Positions 21,863 to 34,045 of a stretch of DNA of 64,000 bases are shown here, in pieces. The stretch's first letter is position 1; the number at the start of each line of letters is the position of its first letter. Both the position numbers and the translations under genes were made by a program. Origin of the DNA: Isoetes taiwanensis (Eukaryota > Streptophyta > Lycopodiopsida > Isoetales > Isoetaceae); the NCBI GenBank assembly GCA_021234155.1, contig JAJEKV010000013.1, positions 5,584,775-5,648,774 on the forward strand, read 5' to 3'. A model generated the notes under the pieces. That model was not told the DNA's origin and did no database searches. It worked only from the letters and a program-made list of their open reading frames with translations.

Positions 21863-22474
21863 TGAATTTATGTATTTTGTCCTGATGTGCAGAAAAAGAA
21901 GAAGAATGGTCGTTTTTGGCCGTTTGATACGGAAAGCTTAGAAGAAAAGGGTTTCTGTTTTGCGAATTCGAGCTGGAAGAAAAAAAAAGAATTTTTTTTA
22001 AAAAGAAATTTAGGCATGTAGAAAGATGGATGACACCATTGCCAGACTGCCTGTGAGGTGAAAGGAGTGTATCCGTCAAGCGTTTGGATATTAGCAGCGG
22101 AGGTATGCACAGAATCTGCTTGGTATGCACAGAATCTACTTTAGTTAATGCTTTAGTTAAACTCATCTAGTGAATGCTTAGTGGTGTCACAAAAATAAGA
22201 TTATACTGCTTAATCTCAGAAACCTTCTCCATAAACCAAGTATTTCCTTGAAATAAGATGAAAATGCTTCACCAGCTCTGCATATTTGTTGTTGCAAACA
22301 CCACACCAAGCTTCTTACTATTAGTTGGATAAAAGAAGGAACGGCAAAAATGGTGGTCGAAGCAAGCAGGGAAATCGTTTTGAGAGCTTTGGATATAAGC
22401 TAATATTAATGCAAGTTTATAATCAAGGTGCATCTTTTTCTCCATGCATAGCTCTTTCTATTTGACCAACAACA

Positions 22475-22800
22475 ATTTTTTTTGGGTTGCCCCTAGGGGG
22501 GCAAACCCTTGTTTATGTGGGCTTTTGGCATATCCTAGGTATATTCTTGAATATCCCTAGGATATGCTGGTGACTGCTAAAAACCTCCTATTTCCTGTAA
22601 ACTGGCGGTCAGCTTCGACATCTCATTTCTTGAAGCGAACCGGGTAGGGGGGCAAACCCTTGTTTATGTGGGCTTTTGGCATATCCTAGATATATTCTTG
22701 AATATCCCTAGAATATGCTGGTGACTGCTAAAAACCTCCTATTTCCTGTAAACTGGCGGTCAGCTTCGACATCTCATTTCTTGAAGCGAACCGGGTAACT
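22475..22800 (+). repeat. Hairpin module, copies 2a and 2b (tandem)
   Basis: Copy 2a starts TTTTTTTTGGGTTGCCCCTA at about 22477. A second copy, lacking the very start, begins at about 22648, so a 150-bp unit is repeated almost exactly. Each carries GGGGGGCAAACCCTTGTTTA, a 19-bp near-perfect hairpin (GCATATCCTAGGTATATTC against GAATATCCCTAGGATATGC in 2a), GGTGACTGCTAAAAACCTCC, then CTGGCGGTCAGCTTCGACAT and GAAGCGAACCGGGTA. The module ends about 95 bp before the UGT start codon, so it could serve as promoter or leader, or be the end of an element that carried the gene. Confidence 0.88.
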
Positions 22801-22892
22801 GGCAGGCAGGGATCGGCGCTTCAATCTGATCGGGCAGAGATCTGATCGAAAGGATATGGATTTGTGAGGTTTGGGGATGAACTTGTGTGGCT

Positions 22893-24300
22893 ATGGCTAT
22901 GGCGCTTGAAGATAAGCCCTTGAATGGAGCCCCTCTCCACATTCTTCTTATCCCTTTTCCTGCACAGGGCCATTTCATCCCAGCCACTATGCTCGCCCAA
23001 AGATTTGCCTCCCTTGGCATTTACACAACGCTCATAATTCTCAAAGAGGAATCAGAAGATTTGTCCCACTCTAATGCTCGATCTTCCTTCATGGCAAATC
23101 CGTTCATTAACACTCATTATCTAGAGCCATCAAACGAACTTGATTCCTCTTTCTACACGGAAACAGGCTCCAACAAAGTTGACAATATTATTACATGGAT
23201 GTTGGGTCAATCCCCTCAACTCAGTGCCCAGATTGAAGACTTCATATAGGATTTATGAAGATATAGCCACTAGGGTTGGGATGCCCTAGTTCTTGTTTTA
23301 CACTTCTTCAGCCACATTTCTTGCATCTACCCTTCAGGTCCCAAATCTGAGAAAGGAAGGTAAGATCCCAATCCGGCAGCACTGCCCTTAGAGAAAGATG
23401 CCCTTTGGTTGATTTGTTAGTCTTATTTACAGAGAGAGCTTGAAGAGCTTCGGCTATGTTAATCAATAGCTTTGAAGAAGCGGAAACGGGTGGTCTGCAA
23501 GCCATTAATTCAGGTAACCTTAACCCGGTTCCTGTTTATATGGTAGGACCAATGATCCCAGATTTTAGAACAGGAAATGAAAATGAATGCATAGAGTGGT
23601 TAAATTCACAAAGAAAGGCCTCTGTTTTGTACATTTCGTTTGGAAGTGTGGTTGCAATACCTGATGAACAGGCAGTAGAGATTGCAACAGGGTTAGAAGC
23701 TTTGAAGCAACCATTTTTATGGGTATGGAGAATGGTGCATAACATGGTAGTGGAAAAGTTGTCACATGAATTTTTAGAGAGGAGCCAAGGGTATGGAAGA
23801 ATAGTATGTGGCTGGGCTCCTCAGCTTCAAATCTTGCAGCATAGTGCAATAGGAGCATTCTTGAGCTATGGAGGCTGGAATTCATGTCTTGAAAGTTTGT
23901 GTGCCTTTACTGATCTTGCCCTACTTGTTTGACCAAATGCTGGACTGCAAAGTATGCTGAATTTGTTTTTGTGATCAATCGTGCATCTGCATGCTATCTG
24001 GGTGGTTCCAGGTTTTAGAGTATGTATTATACCGGTCTTAGGGACCATACTCGCTATATTTGGGCAAGTTATGGCATTGATTGCCATAACTAAGCTAGCT
24101 GGGTTGCAAATTGAAACTGAACCACTACTTCATTTGGATGTGGATCATTATGGTATTCTGCATAATCGCCTTATTGAACGTGAAGAGTTAAACTTTGGAA
24201 GTGCAGACAATGTGGAGGTATTGCTGAAAACTCTATGGCCGTTTAATTGTTACGATAGATTTGTTGAACTCTGCGGGGAATGCTTTTTAGAATGTATATA
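22893..24300 (+). pseudogene. Family-1 UDP-glycosyltransferase pseudogene
   Basis: ATG at 22893 follows the tandem hairpin module. The N-terminal domain reads LHILLIPFPAQGHFIPATML (acceptor-binding fold, catalytic-His region), then the frame breaks near 23245. Homology continues in other frames through FLFYTSSATFLASTLQVPN (with an in-frame stop) to MLINSFEEAE, SVLYISFGSVVAIP and the PSPG box WAPQLQILQHSAIGAFL. Within that box the sugar-binding HCGWNS is SYGGWNS, losing His and Cys. After another frameshift LPYLFDQMLDCKYAEFVF follows, and a probable C-terminal piece ends near 24300. Intact relatives transfer sugars from UDP-sugars to small molecules in the cytosol. This copy cannot. Confidence 0.93.
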
Positions 24301-25490
24301 GAGACGCATTGCCTAGTACATAGTTTATTGGCTTTTATACGTCCATATAAATTTGCCCTCCTTAGGCTCTTTGATGTTTAGGATACAGACATTGAGAGAT
24401 CATGCTGTCTGCTAAGATTGAGAGATTTGTCTGCTGAAGGTTGACAAAGATGAAGTTGCCTTCATTGTGCAGGAAATTTGGCATGGCCAAAGTGCACGGA
24501 ATCAACGATCTCGTGATCTGGGCAGGGGGGTGTGGCGTTCAATGAATAGTTTAACACTCACAAGGTATGTAACTTTGTACCATGTTTTGTACGCTCAAAG
24601 TTACGGAGTAAATGTTGATTGGATGCTGTTGCAGATGGGATTCTTCTAGACCCCCAAGCATATCAAACCTTGTCCTTTTAACATTCACAGAGGTATGCCT
24701 TCCATGACATTCAAGACAATTTTTCTAATAACCATAATCAATTGAGGGGTGTCAATGTTTTTCAAAGGTTTCTAATCATTTGAACTTGGGAGACTATCTT
24801 AAACTCTCAGAATGGCTAGATGTGCTCGATGTTGTGCAACCCTCTGTAAGATCTGAATTTTGTTTGAGGAAACCTTAACTAGAATGGATGAATGCTGGAT
24901 CATGCATATATATCATTTCAATTTTGAGATTAATGTGACCAGAAGTTGATGACCTTTTCGCCACAAACTCCACATTTTAAAACCTATTGTGTAGGACAAT
25001 TACGTAGCTTCCAGCTGCAGCAGTATACTGATAGAATAATTCACTGGGGTCTATCTGTTCCATTTTTCCTATGAAATGATGAATTTATTCAACTGGTTGT
25101 AGGCTGATGAACATGATGGATGTACGTTGGAAGAAATAAAAGACAAGGAGCCAGACTTTTATGCTATGGTATCAAATAGGTTGACCAAGGCTAAGACGAG
25201 CTTTTACACGTAGGCTCTGTTGGGGTCAAAAAAATAGGCTCTGCTGTGGTCGAAGAAATATTCATCACCACATCATAATGCAAATTACTAATTCTCTAGT
25301 GAGCACCTGCCACGACTCATATGGGTAACGTAATGGCTTTGGCAAAAAGGTAATCACAATAAATAGAATCTTCTTTTAGAAAAATGGTGTAACATTACCA
25401 TTCTTTTAATATATTGATGACACAGTTCTTAAAAAAAAAATGGTGTATATGTTTAAATTTTTTCTAAAAGCTATTTGGTTAAGCAATAAT
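24301..25490. other. No recognisable gene
   Basis: Short frames only. One stretch near 25100-25170 on the plus strand looks faintly exon-like (DEHDGCTLEEIKDKEPDFYA) but I cannot place it. Confidence 0.45.
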
Positions 25491-25495
25491 AGACA

Positions 25496-25960
25496 CATGC
25501 TAACATTACTTTTCATTAAAGCAAGCTTGGGCAAGATTGGTAAGAATGAAGGATAATAATGGACACATGCCAACATTACTTTTCATTAAAGCAAGCTTGG
25601 GCAATGGAATCTCAACCTCGACGAATGTAATATGGTTAGGAAAGACAAAATGCAAAGGAAAACGCAACCAAGTCCTTACTATATACTAAAAAAAAAGAGA
25701 CAATTGCCCATCGCTTGGAACCATAAGGATTTGATTAATTCTTTCAAGCACTAGAGCTACTTTTTGATGGAATAATTGGTCGTCCATTCTCTTTTCAACT
25801 GTAAGTCTTAGATTCTATAGACAGGGGCACAGCAATGGAATCTCAACCTCGACAAATGTAATATCAAGCAGTAGAGCTACTTTTTGATGGAATAATTGGT
25901 CGTCCATTCTCTTCTCAACTGTAAGTCTCAGATTCTATAGACAGAGGCACATGTTCTATA
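25496..25960. repeat. Interleaved local duplications
   Basis: The phrase ACATTACTTTTCATTAAAGC, then AAGCTTGGGCAA, occurs at about 25503 and 25573. A second unit of about 118 bp (from AGAGCTACTTTTTGATGGAA to ATTCTATAGACAG) occurs at about 25750 and 25868. CAATGGAATCTCAACCTCGA occurs in both systems, so the duplications share segments. Confidence 0.85.
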
Positions 25961-26925
25961 CATTTCAAAAATATCCCAGTTTGAGGGTCGTGTGAGAATT
26001 ACTCACAAAAAAGCCAAAACGTTGCAGATTATTACAAGTATTGATGGATTGCGTAACGAGTTTGCACAAAACAGAAGCCACGACATCGAAAAATGCACAA
26101 ACAGGAGCAGAAACGGCTAAAATTTTGTAAACGGCTAAAATTCTGTTAATCCATAATGCTATGTTTCCAAGCTCAATATATTCCTTCGTATCCTTGGTAT
26201 ATATTTTGTAGCAGGCACCCTGTCTAATCCTTTACATTGTGTAATGACAGTGGACAGGACCAGGTAGAGCTTATGTTCGGTTAGATCGTCTCTATTATAA
26301 TGTGATACGTGAGGTAACTTGCGAAAAAACAAATATGCTGGATAGTCCCATATTTGATCACAATCGACAATGGCTTTCTGTAACGGACCCATGGCAGACT
26401 CCTCAAGTGGATCTTGGTGTCGCATTCCCGAGACAACGGCATAAATGGGTAGAAGCGACTACTAGACTGTTTTGCCCAGTTGGCTAAGGGCATGTCGGTT
26501 AGGAACGTTACATTTGGTATCAAAACAAGGCTATCAAGCCTACGCCTACTTTACACTAATCATCTCCTCCACGAACTAGCCGTTGTATGTAATGTTGGAG
26601 ATGATCTTCTCATAACCAAGATCCCGTTATTTTCCTTCCCAAAGCTAATGACAGAAAACATCTCTTGCTTCTCAGATTTTTACTCCGGCTCTTCTTGCTA
26701 TATAAAACTTTCATTGTTTGGTACTAAGAAAAAATATACTCCCTGAGCAGAGTTTTAGTCTGACCCTTAGGAAAAATTCTGCTCTTAGCTAGTTGGCTTA
26801 GAAATAGAAGCATATCTAGCTAAGTTCAAAGTCAAGGAACATATGGACGTCTCATGCTCTATGAGCTATGCTGGCTACAAAAGACTTAATTGTTGATGGC
26901 AAGATTCCAACGAAAAAAATTATAG
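25961..26925. other. No recognisable gene
   Basis: A minus-strand open stretch at 26159-26425 is 88 codons long but resembles nothing I know. No repeats or element ends were identified. Confidence 0.45.
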
Positions 26926-27090
26926 AGACACTTTGTGTTATGACCTGTGTAAATTCCAAAAACACATTGTTTGGAGACACTTTGTGTTATGACCTGTGTA
27001 TCTATGTTTATATAGCCATATACAGAGCATCACCCAAAAACACATTGTTTGGAGCACAAAAAGAAAAACACATTGTTTGGGGCACAAAAA
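26926..27090. repeat. Tandem AAACACATTGTTTGG / GACACTTTGTGTTATG repeats
   Basis: GAGACACTTTGTGTTATGAC followed by CTGTGTA occurs twice (about 26927 and 26975), and AAACACATTGTTTGG three times between 26958 and 27080. This is a local slippage product with no coding meaning. Confidence 0.85.
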
Positions 27091-28570
27091 TTCTACGTGT
27101 CAAAAAGAAACTCCTTTGAAGACCAATTATACTTTTCCAAGTTTATATGTGGTCTTCTTACCTAGGAGCCTTGCCTTACCCTTTGATGTGATAATTAATA
27201 TGCCTAAACAGATGTAGGCATCCGGAAGTATCTTAATGGATGTAATTTTGCAAGCTATTTGATGAAACTCCCCATTACTAAGCATGATGTCCACTTCTAT
27301 ATTTATCCACCATGACTCTTTCTTAATAGCGAACAACAAAAAAAAAAGGGGGAAAAGAAAACAAAAACAACGTACATAGGTCTTCAATTGTATCCGTGTA
27401 ATTCAAAATGGTAGTTATCCCTTTTTTTAACGATGTCTCCAAAGTACTGTCAAAATTTTCTCTTATTTGCTTTTTCTTATAGTTAAGGAAATCCCTTAAA
27501 TAACTAAAATGCACTTGGCAACCTTAACCCAAAACCTAGTGGTTATGTCATGATTAAGGAAATCGATAAACTTCGCAATGGGATCATAGTCAATGTCTTA
27601 CTATTGTGAGGGTATTAGAACACGCGGCAAGGAAATGTACATTTGAATCTTGCCTGTTCTAAAACATACAGACAAGGCGATGAAGAGAAATGTTCGCGGC
27701 AGCCTTGCCGCCGCGATAAAAACCACGTGGTTTTTTCTAAAATTTTAATTAGTCAACATAGCATTTGGAAGCATGCATCCTATCGCAATATGTTAAAAAC
27801 CTAAATGGTCATGACTTAATCTTATGTACATGAATGTGTTTGGCTTGCATAGTTTGAGGTGGAAAATATGGTGGTGTCTAATTATAGGCAGATTTTTCTT
27901 GTTTATGTGCTAGCAAATACATGTAAATGTGTTAACAGTTTTTAATAAACGATTTCAAGAGAAATAGTCCATTGAGTCTTGGATGTATGTGTCTACATAA
28001 GTTTTTTGTTTTGAAAAAGCAAGATTTTTTCTTGACTTTTAAGCTAGATTTTTCAAGAATAAAAATGATTTACTTGCAATGGGGATGGGAATTCGAATGG
28101 GAGGCCTTGAGCTTTTCTTTGTCTTGGCGCCAAGCTATTTTCTATCACATATCAATCTGTAGCGTGATTAGGTTAGCAAGATGTGGGCATGCTTAGAACA
28201 ATTGTTTAATGCCGGTTCTCTTTATTTAAAAGGAGAACAATGACACTAATATTAAAAATCTCACAATTCAAAGGCTTTAATTGCAACATAACAATACAAC
28301 AACCAAGAAAAATGTTCCTTGTAGCCATTGGAAAATAAACATAATGTATCATGAGCCACCATATTCTAATGGCTTTGATGATGAATAAGACGATATCACA
28401 CCAGACATCATAAGTTCTAGATCTTAAGATGATTTCAATTGAAAAATAAGACATCTTAATTTCATGATATTTTCCACGTTCCATATTTTCATCCCTAGCC
28501 TATTGATCATTAGTAAAAAATAATAATTGATTATAAACCAAACCTTCGGTCTGACCAATTTTTATTTTTA
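27091..28570. other. No recognisable gene
   Basis: AT-rich, stop-dense sequence. I see no gene, RNA or repeat that I can support. Confidence 0.5.
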
Positions 28571-28571
28571 T

Positions 28572-29231
28572 TTTTATTTTTTTGTTAAAGGACGTCAGAC
28601 TTTATTTAATCAAAGAATCAAATACAAGTATAAGTGCAAAGACAGAAATAATAAGTAGCATAATAACAGGGGGTTCCAGGGGGATTTCATATGGATGTTA
28701 AAATGACAAATCTTAGAACCATAGGCCATATATTCCTAAGATAATTGAATGGGTTGTTATAAAAAAAAAAAAAAAAAAGAAAAAAAAAACATAGACTCAA
28801 GATAGAAAATAGTTACATGAGCTCATAGAGAAATGTTGGTTAATGTAGACTTATCAGGATATTGAGTTTTTTTGGTAGAGGTTCAAGACCCTGTGATTAC
28901 ATCTTCTAAATCCGTGATACAAAGTCAGATAGAGTCTCGATATCGCATCAAAACCTTAGGCAAACTCGTATTTGACATTTCAAAATCATAGGAAACCCCA
29001 TCATAACTGAGCATAATAAGTAGCATAATAACAGGGGGTTCCAGGGGGATTTCATATGGATGTTAAAATGACAAATCTTAGAACCATAGGCCATATATTC
29101 CTAAGATAATTGAATGGGTTGTTATATAAGTAGCATAATAACAGGGGGTTCCAGGGGGATTTCATATGGATGTTAAAATGACAAATCTTAGAACCATAGG
29201 CCATATATTCCTAAGATAATTGAATGGGTTG

Positions 29232-29266
<35 letters not shown>

Positions 29267-30449
29267 GACTCAAGATAGAAAATAGTTACATGAGCTCATA
29301 GAGAAATGTTGGTTAATGTAGACTTATCAGGATATTGAGTTTTTTTGGTAGAGGTTCAAGACCCCGTATTACATCTTCTAAATCCGTATACAAAGCCGTA
29401 TAGAGTCTCGATATCGCATCAAAACCTTAGGCAAACTCGTATTTGACATTTCAAAATCATAGGAAACCCCATCATAACTGAGCATAAGCGAAACGAGAGG
29501 CACCCAGAGGCTCCAACATACAATATGGGCCGTAGGATCGACAGATCCAACGACTGTGGTAGTTCAGGGTGCACCCAGTTTAGAATAAGTAGCATAAGAA
29601 GAGGCCCACTAAGTGAAGCAACCTGCCTCGGCATAAGAGCGCACATCCAAATACTCCTCAAATATTAATCGCCTCTTACGAGGCGCAAGTGAAGGACATT
29701 GGTATGACTTAGCAATTTGACCTTGAGCTTATTGGAGAACACGATTATCTGCCACATCCAAACCTTTAAAGATAACCAGTCTTCGTCTTTTCCAGATAGT
29801 CCAAAGCAACCACCCTGCTATGAAAAGCCTGGCTTTGTAACTCCATCCAAGTAGGTAAATTGCCAAGAGCGCTTGTTGACTTGTTAAGGAAGCTTGAAAA
29901 AGAGAGAACAACCAACCTCATACCTGTCTGAGGTGATTACACATAGAAAAGCAGTGTTTAATGGTCTCAGATTTTGCATACTGGACACTGATCTGATATT
30001 CTAGGGTTAAACTTGTGGACAAGCACGTTAACCCAAAGACATCGATGAAGAATCTGCTACCAAAAAGCTGCCACTTTAGGATGAAGTAGCTTATCCCATG
30101 TCCAAGACCACATTTGCTGCCATTGAGGAGGAAGGAGATGAAGGGGCTACTTATTAGAAGGAGGAAGAATATTAGTATCAAGCAATAACTTATACATAGA
30201 GTTCACAAGTTTTCACTCCTTAACCTCCTCATGACAAACCCATATCAATATATTTGCTTGGTGTGGCAGAATAGGCTGTAGATAGTCAACAACTTTTTGC
30301 CAAAGGGCTCTATCCCGTCGCTCCTACAGAAACTTTAGCTGAAACACCTCCCATGACAGCAGCTAGCATGAGTCATACCATGCTGCAATTGTGAAGATTC
30401 TTGCCATTTTCCAACGTCTTTGAGTCAATGGGTGCACTATAGCACAAAA
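28572..30449 (-). mobile_element. LINE, 3' part (interrupted by a chromovirus)
   Basis: The tail is the T-rich run near 28557-28583, followed by GGACGTCAGACTTTATTTAA, which resembles the LINE end at 21.5 kb. Minus-strand frames further in show HRCLWVNVLVHKFNPRISDQ and CPVCK followed by ETIKHCFSMC (zf-RVT domain) and LLWTIWKRRRLVIFKG (ORF2 end), with frameshifts and stops. At 30449 the sequence breaks exactly at an LTR boundary and resumes at 35381. The product would be the C-terminal part of a LINE reverse transcriptase. The copy is dead. Confidence 0.9.
28652..29480. repeat. Recent duplication of block A + poly-A + block B
   Basis: Block A (about 110 bp, starting TAAGTAGCATAATAACAGGG) occurs at 28652, 29010 and 29127. 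A long A run and block B (from ATAGACTCAAGATAGAAAAT to CATCATAACTGAGCATAA) follow the first and third A copies. Copies are nearly identical. The block B copies differ mainly at small indels around 28885-28935 versus 29360-29405. The array lies inside the LINE 3' UTR. Confidence 0.93.
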
Positions 30450-30969
30450 TGTCATGAACCTACTCAAAAACAAAGAAAAATACATGGAAAATACACAAGA
30501 AATACAGAAGAAATACGTCAAGATCGGCAAAGAATCTGATATATGAACAAGAATCAAGAATACAATGGCCCGAAGGCAAGCAGGAACACGAGACAGATGC
30601 CTAGAAGGCTCAAGACTGGCGTTGAACCGGAATGGTTCAACAAGAAGGAGGTGCCTCCTTATATATCTAGGTCAACAGTCAGGATCGCCCCACTTCAATG
30701 GATGAGATCGCGCCAAGTGTCGCGCATGCATTTAGGTTCTAGAATATTCTAGAACCTCCTGGAGGTAGTCCTACATATGAGGAAGACGTGACAAAATGTC
30801 TTCAACAAATATTGGTAGTGCATTTGGCAAGGGTATATGACTCGCAATTGGAAGGCTGCGAGTTCAAACCTTGTCTTGTGCAACTACCTTTTTGCATCCG
30901 TGTGACGACCATCTCTTGTACATACGAGTATAATGTTCGTATGATACAAATATCTGTATGGTCGTCACA
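30450..30969 (-). repeat. 3' LTR of chromovirus, with tRNA-like segment
   Basis: At 30905-30969 an inverted repeat lies at the LTR start: TGTGACGACCAT pairs with ATGGTCGTCACA, and the interior CATACGA-type words also pair. Around 30812-30885 there is a tRNA-like stretch with an A-box-like TAGTGCATTTGGCAAGG and a B-box-like GAGTTCAAACC. The 5' LTR has the A-box part but lost the segment leading into the B box. This may be an internal SINE-like acquisition in the LTR. Confidence 0.85.
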
Positions 30970-33900
30970 CCATCCCCCTCCTATGACGGCGACGAGTCCT
31001 CGGAGCTGGGGCCAGAGTACTCAAACTTGGCTTGTTCGGATAACGTCGGTGAAACTCCGCAATTTTGTCAGGTGCATTAGTCAGATTCTCGGCAGCCTCC
31101 CAGGTTCTATCACTTGGCGAGTAACCTTCCCAATCTACAAAGTAATACAATCGTCGACGAAGAAACTTGGAGTCCAAAATCTCTCGAACCTCGAACTCCT
31201 CATGATCATCAATTTCTACTGGTGGTGGTGGCAGAGGATCACGATCCAGGAAAGTGAACTATGTAGGGCTCCAACAGAGAAACATGAAATACTGGGTGGA
31301 GCCGAACGGCTGGAGGGAGCTCGAGCTGGAATGCCACATTGCTGATTTGAGCCGTGATCCGATAAGGACCAAGGCGATGATAGTCCAGCTTGTTGCAGGG
31401 ACGTGAGGTAGGAAGGTCCCTACGAAGAAGCCAGAGAAGGTCATCAACATGAAATTTAGGAGATTCCTGGCGATGCAAATCAGCACAATGCCGATAACGT
31501 TCGTGTGCTCGGTGAAGATGATGCTGAAGATCTGATTGAAGAGCCTGGAGTTTCTCAAGTCGAGACTCAGCACTAGGATTGACAGAGTCACCGCCAGCGA
31601 CACTAAGGGACCAACGAGGATGCTGACCAAAGTTCAGAAAGAACGGAGTCTGGCCAGTGGAGGCATGTACTGAGTTATTATAGGCAAACTCAGCTAATGG
31701 AAGATAGTCGACCCAATCATCCTGCTGATAACGGATAAAGCACCTTAAATATTGCTCCAGAGTCTGATTAATGGACTCTGCCTGCCCATTACTTTCTGGA
31801 TGATGACCAAATGTCAGTGAGTGGTCGATATGCAATAACTCCAAAAGCTGCTTCCAAAAACCTGCGACGAACTGCGGTCCACGATCGCTGCGATAGTGTC
31901 GGGCAAGCCATGAAGTCTGACTACTTCACGAAGAAGAAGATCCGTTGTTCCCTCACTGGTGATGGTGATGTTGCAAGGAATAAAATGAGCCATCTTAGAG
32001 AAACGATCAACAACAACCATGATGGCATCATAACCCCGCGAGAGTGGCAGCTCCAGAATAAAGTCTATAGAAATGCTCTTCCAAGGTCCGTCTGGTACCG
32101 GCAATGGCTGAAGAAGGCCATGAGGAAGATGCCTTGAAACCTTCGCTCGACAACAGATGTCACATGATCGAATAAAAGCTTCGACAGAGCGACAAAGCCC
32201 AGGCCACCAATACTCTCGACTAATAAGTTCAAGAGTCTTGGCTACTCCAAAGTATCCGGCCATAGGTGAATCATGGCAAGCCTGAAGAAGCCAAAGCCTA
32301 GAAGCACCATCTGGCACATATAGAAGCCCATCACGGAGCAGAAGTCTATTTCGAACCTCAAAACGATCATAGTCTGATCCTATTTGCTGAGAAGATGATG
32401 CAGCGCCAATGTGTAAGAATACATCTTGAACCAATGGATCGGAGGGTAGAGATGCTCGAACAGACTGCAACAAGGCTGTATCATGAGGCCTCTCGAATAA
32501 AGTGAGAGCCATAAGCTGGAACCGATCAGGCCCTAAAATACCTTGTGATTGCTGATCAAATGCAGGATCACCTAGTTTGGGCTCAAGGTAGGAGCGTCGA
32601 AACAAGGCATCAGGCTTTCCTTGGAGGGATCCAGGACGGTACTTGATCACGAAATCAATCCGGGATAATACTTGAGCATGCCACCGGGCCTGGCGACGGT
32701 TGAGCACTCGGGCAGACTGAAAATATTCTAGATTTCGATGATATGTGTAGATTGTAACCTTATAAGGAGATCCCTCCAAGAAGCGTCTCCACTCCTCGAA
32801 AGAATCCACTATCGCCAACAACTCCTTGTCATAAATGGGATAGTTGATTTCAGCAGCCTGAAATTTTCGTGAGTGATAGGCGATTGGATGCAATTCATGG
32901 TCATCCCCCTCCTGTGACAGGATCCCACCAAGCGCAAAATAAGAAGCATCTGCTTCGACAATATATGGGTGCAAAGGATCTGCATGAGCAAGAACTGGCG
33001 CCGTGGTGAACGCATGCTTCAGGGTAACAAAAGCAGATTCCGCTTCCACAGTCCATTCAAATGGCACGTCCTTGACCGTTAGGCTTGTCAAAGGAAGGGC
33101 AATCTCTGAATAATCCCGAATGAAACGCCAATAGAAATTGGCAAATCCAAGAAAACACTGAACACCTCGAACGGATGAAGGTGTTTGCCACTCCAGAACA
33201 GTGCCTTTTCAGGGTCCATAGAGACTCCATGTGGAGTGATGCGATAGCCAAGGAACTCCACATTATCCTGCTTGAACTGACACTTCTCCAGTTTGGCATA
33301 TAACCCATGCTCACGAAGCTTCTGAAGGACTTGCCGAACATGCCTCTCATGTTCTTCGAGAGTCTTAGAATAAATAAGGATATCATCCAGATAGATGATA
33401 ACAAAAGTGTCTAAGAACTCTCGAAAAACATCATTGGCCATATCTTTGGAATCTTGTCGAGCATTGGTAAGTCCAAACGGCATAACGTGTACTCAAAATG
33501 GCCATATCGAAAGTACGAAAGGCATTTTCCACTCATCACCCTCCCGGATCCGAATAAGATTGTAGGCACCCCAAGATCAATCTTAAAAAATAATCGCGCA
33601 CCTTGGAGTCGTTCCAACAACTCGGGGATCGAGAAAGCGGATCTGATTCGGCCTTGTGATTTTATTGAGGCCCCAATAATCAACGACCGGGCCACGGCGA
33701 ATCATCCTTCTTTTTGGCGAAGAAGATAGGTGCTCAATGAGGGAAGAGAATGTCGAATGAAGCCGGTGGCTAGATTCTCTTCAATATAATCCCGCAAAAA
33801 TCTTCAACTCACGGAGATAGACCATATATCGGATCATATGGTGGCGTGGTCCCCGTTTTGCAAATCAATAGGACAATCGTTATGGGCGATGCTCGGGAGT

Positions 33901-34020
33901 TTGGCGGCCTTGACTTTGTCAAAAACATCGGAGAAGTTGCCATATTTATCACGGGAGCATTGGAGCGGGGACTTCAGTCTTGCTGAGAGCTAGGCGACGG
34001 GTGAACTGGATTGCAAACAC
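30970..34020 (-). pseudogene. Chromovirus pol: RT, RNase H, integrase, chromodomain
   Basis: Read on the minus strand. Before RT, KVKAAKLPSIAHNDCPIDL is recognisable near 33900. RT spans about 33850-33090 with frameshifts, and its [10 protein letters not shown] box is near 33390. RNase H starts EADASYFALGG. The integrase zinc region has HDSPMAGYFG ... CDICC, where the usual second His is Tyr. The integrase core shows SIDFILELP, IVDRSSSQVF and ESNGQAESINQ. The C-terminal chromodomain (about 31177-30985) reads YYFVDWEGYSPSDRTWEAAE and FHRRYPNKPS. Chromodomains steer integration toward marked chromatin. Several frameshifts and stops make the copy inactive. Confidence 0.93.
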
Positions 34021-34045
34021 TAAACTTAGGTCTTGCCTTCTAGAT

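Noticed and set aside
23981-24110. Separate membrane-protein gene downstream of the UGT
   Set aside because: The hydrophobic frame lies between UGT motifs (DQMLDCKYAEF and LIEREEL) and is better read as inserted or decayed UGT sequence.
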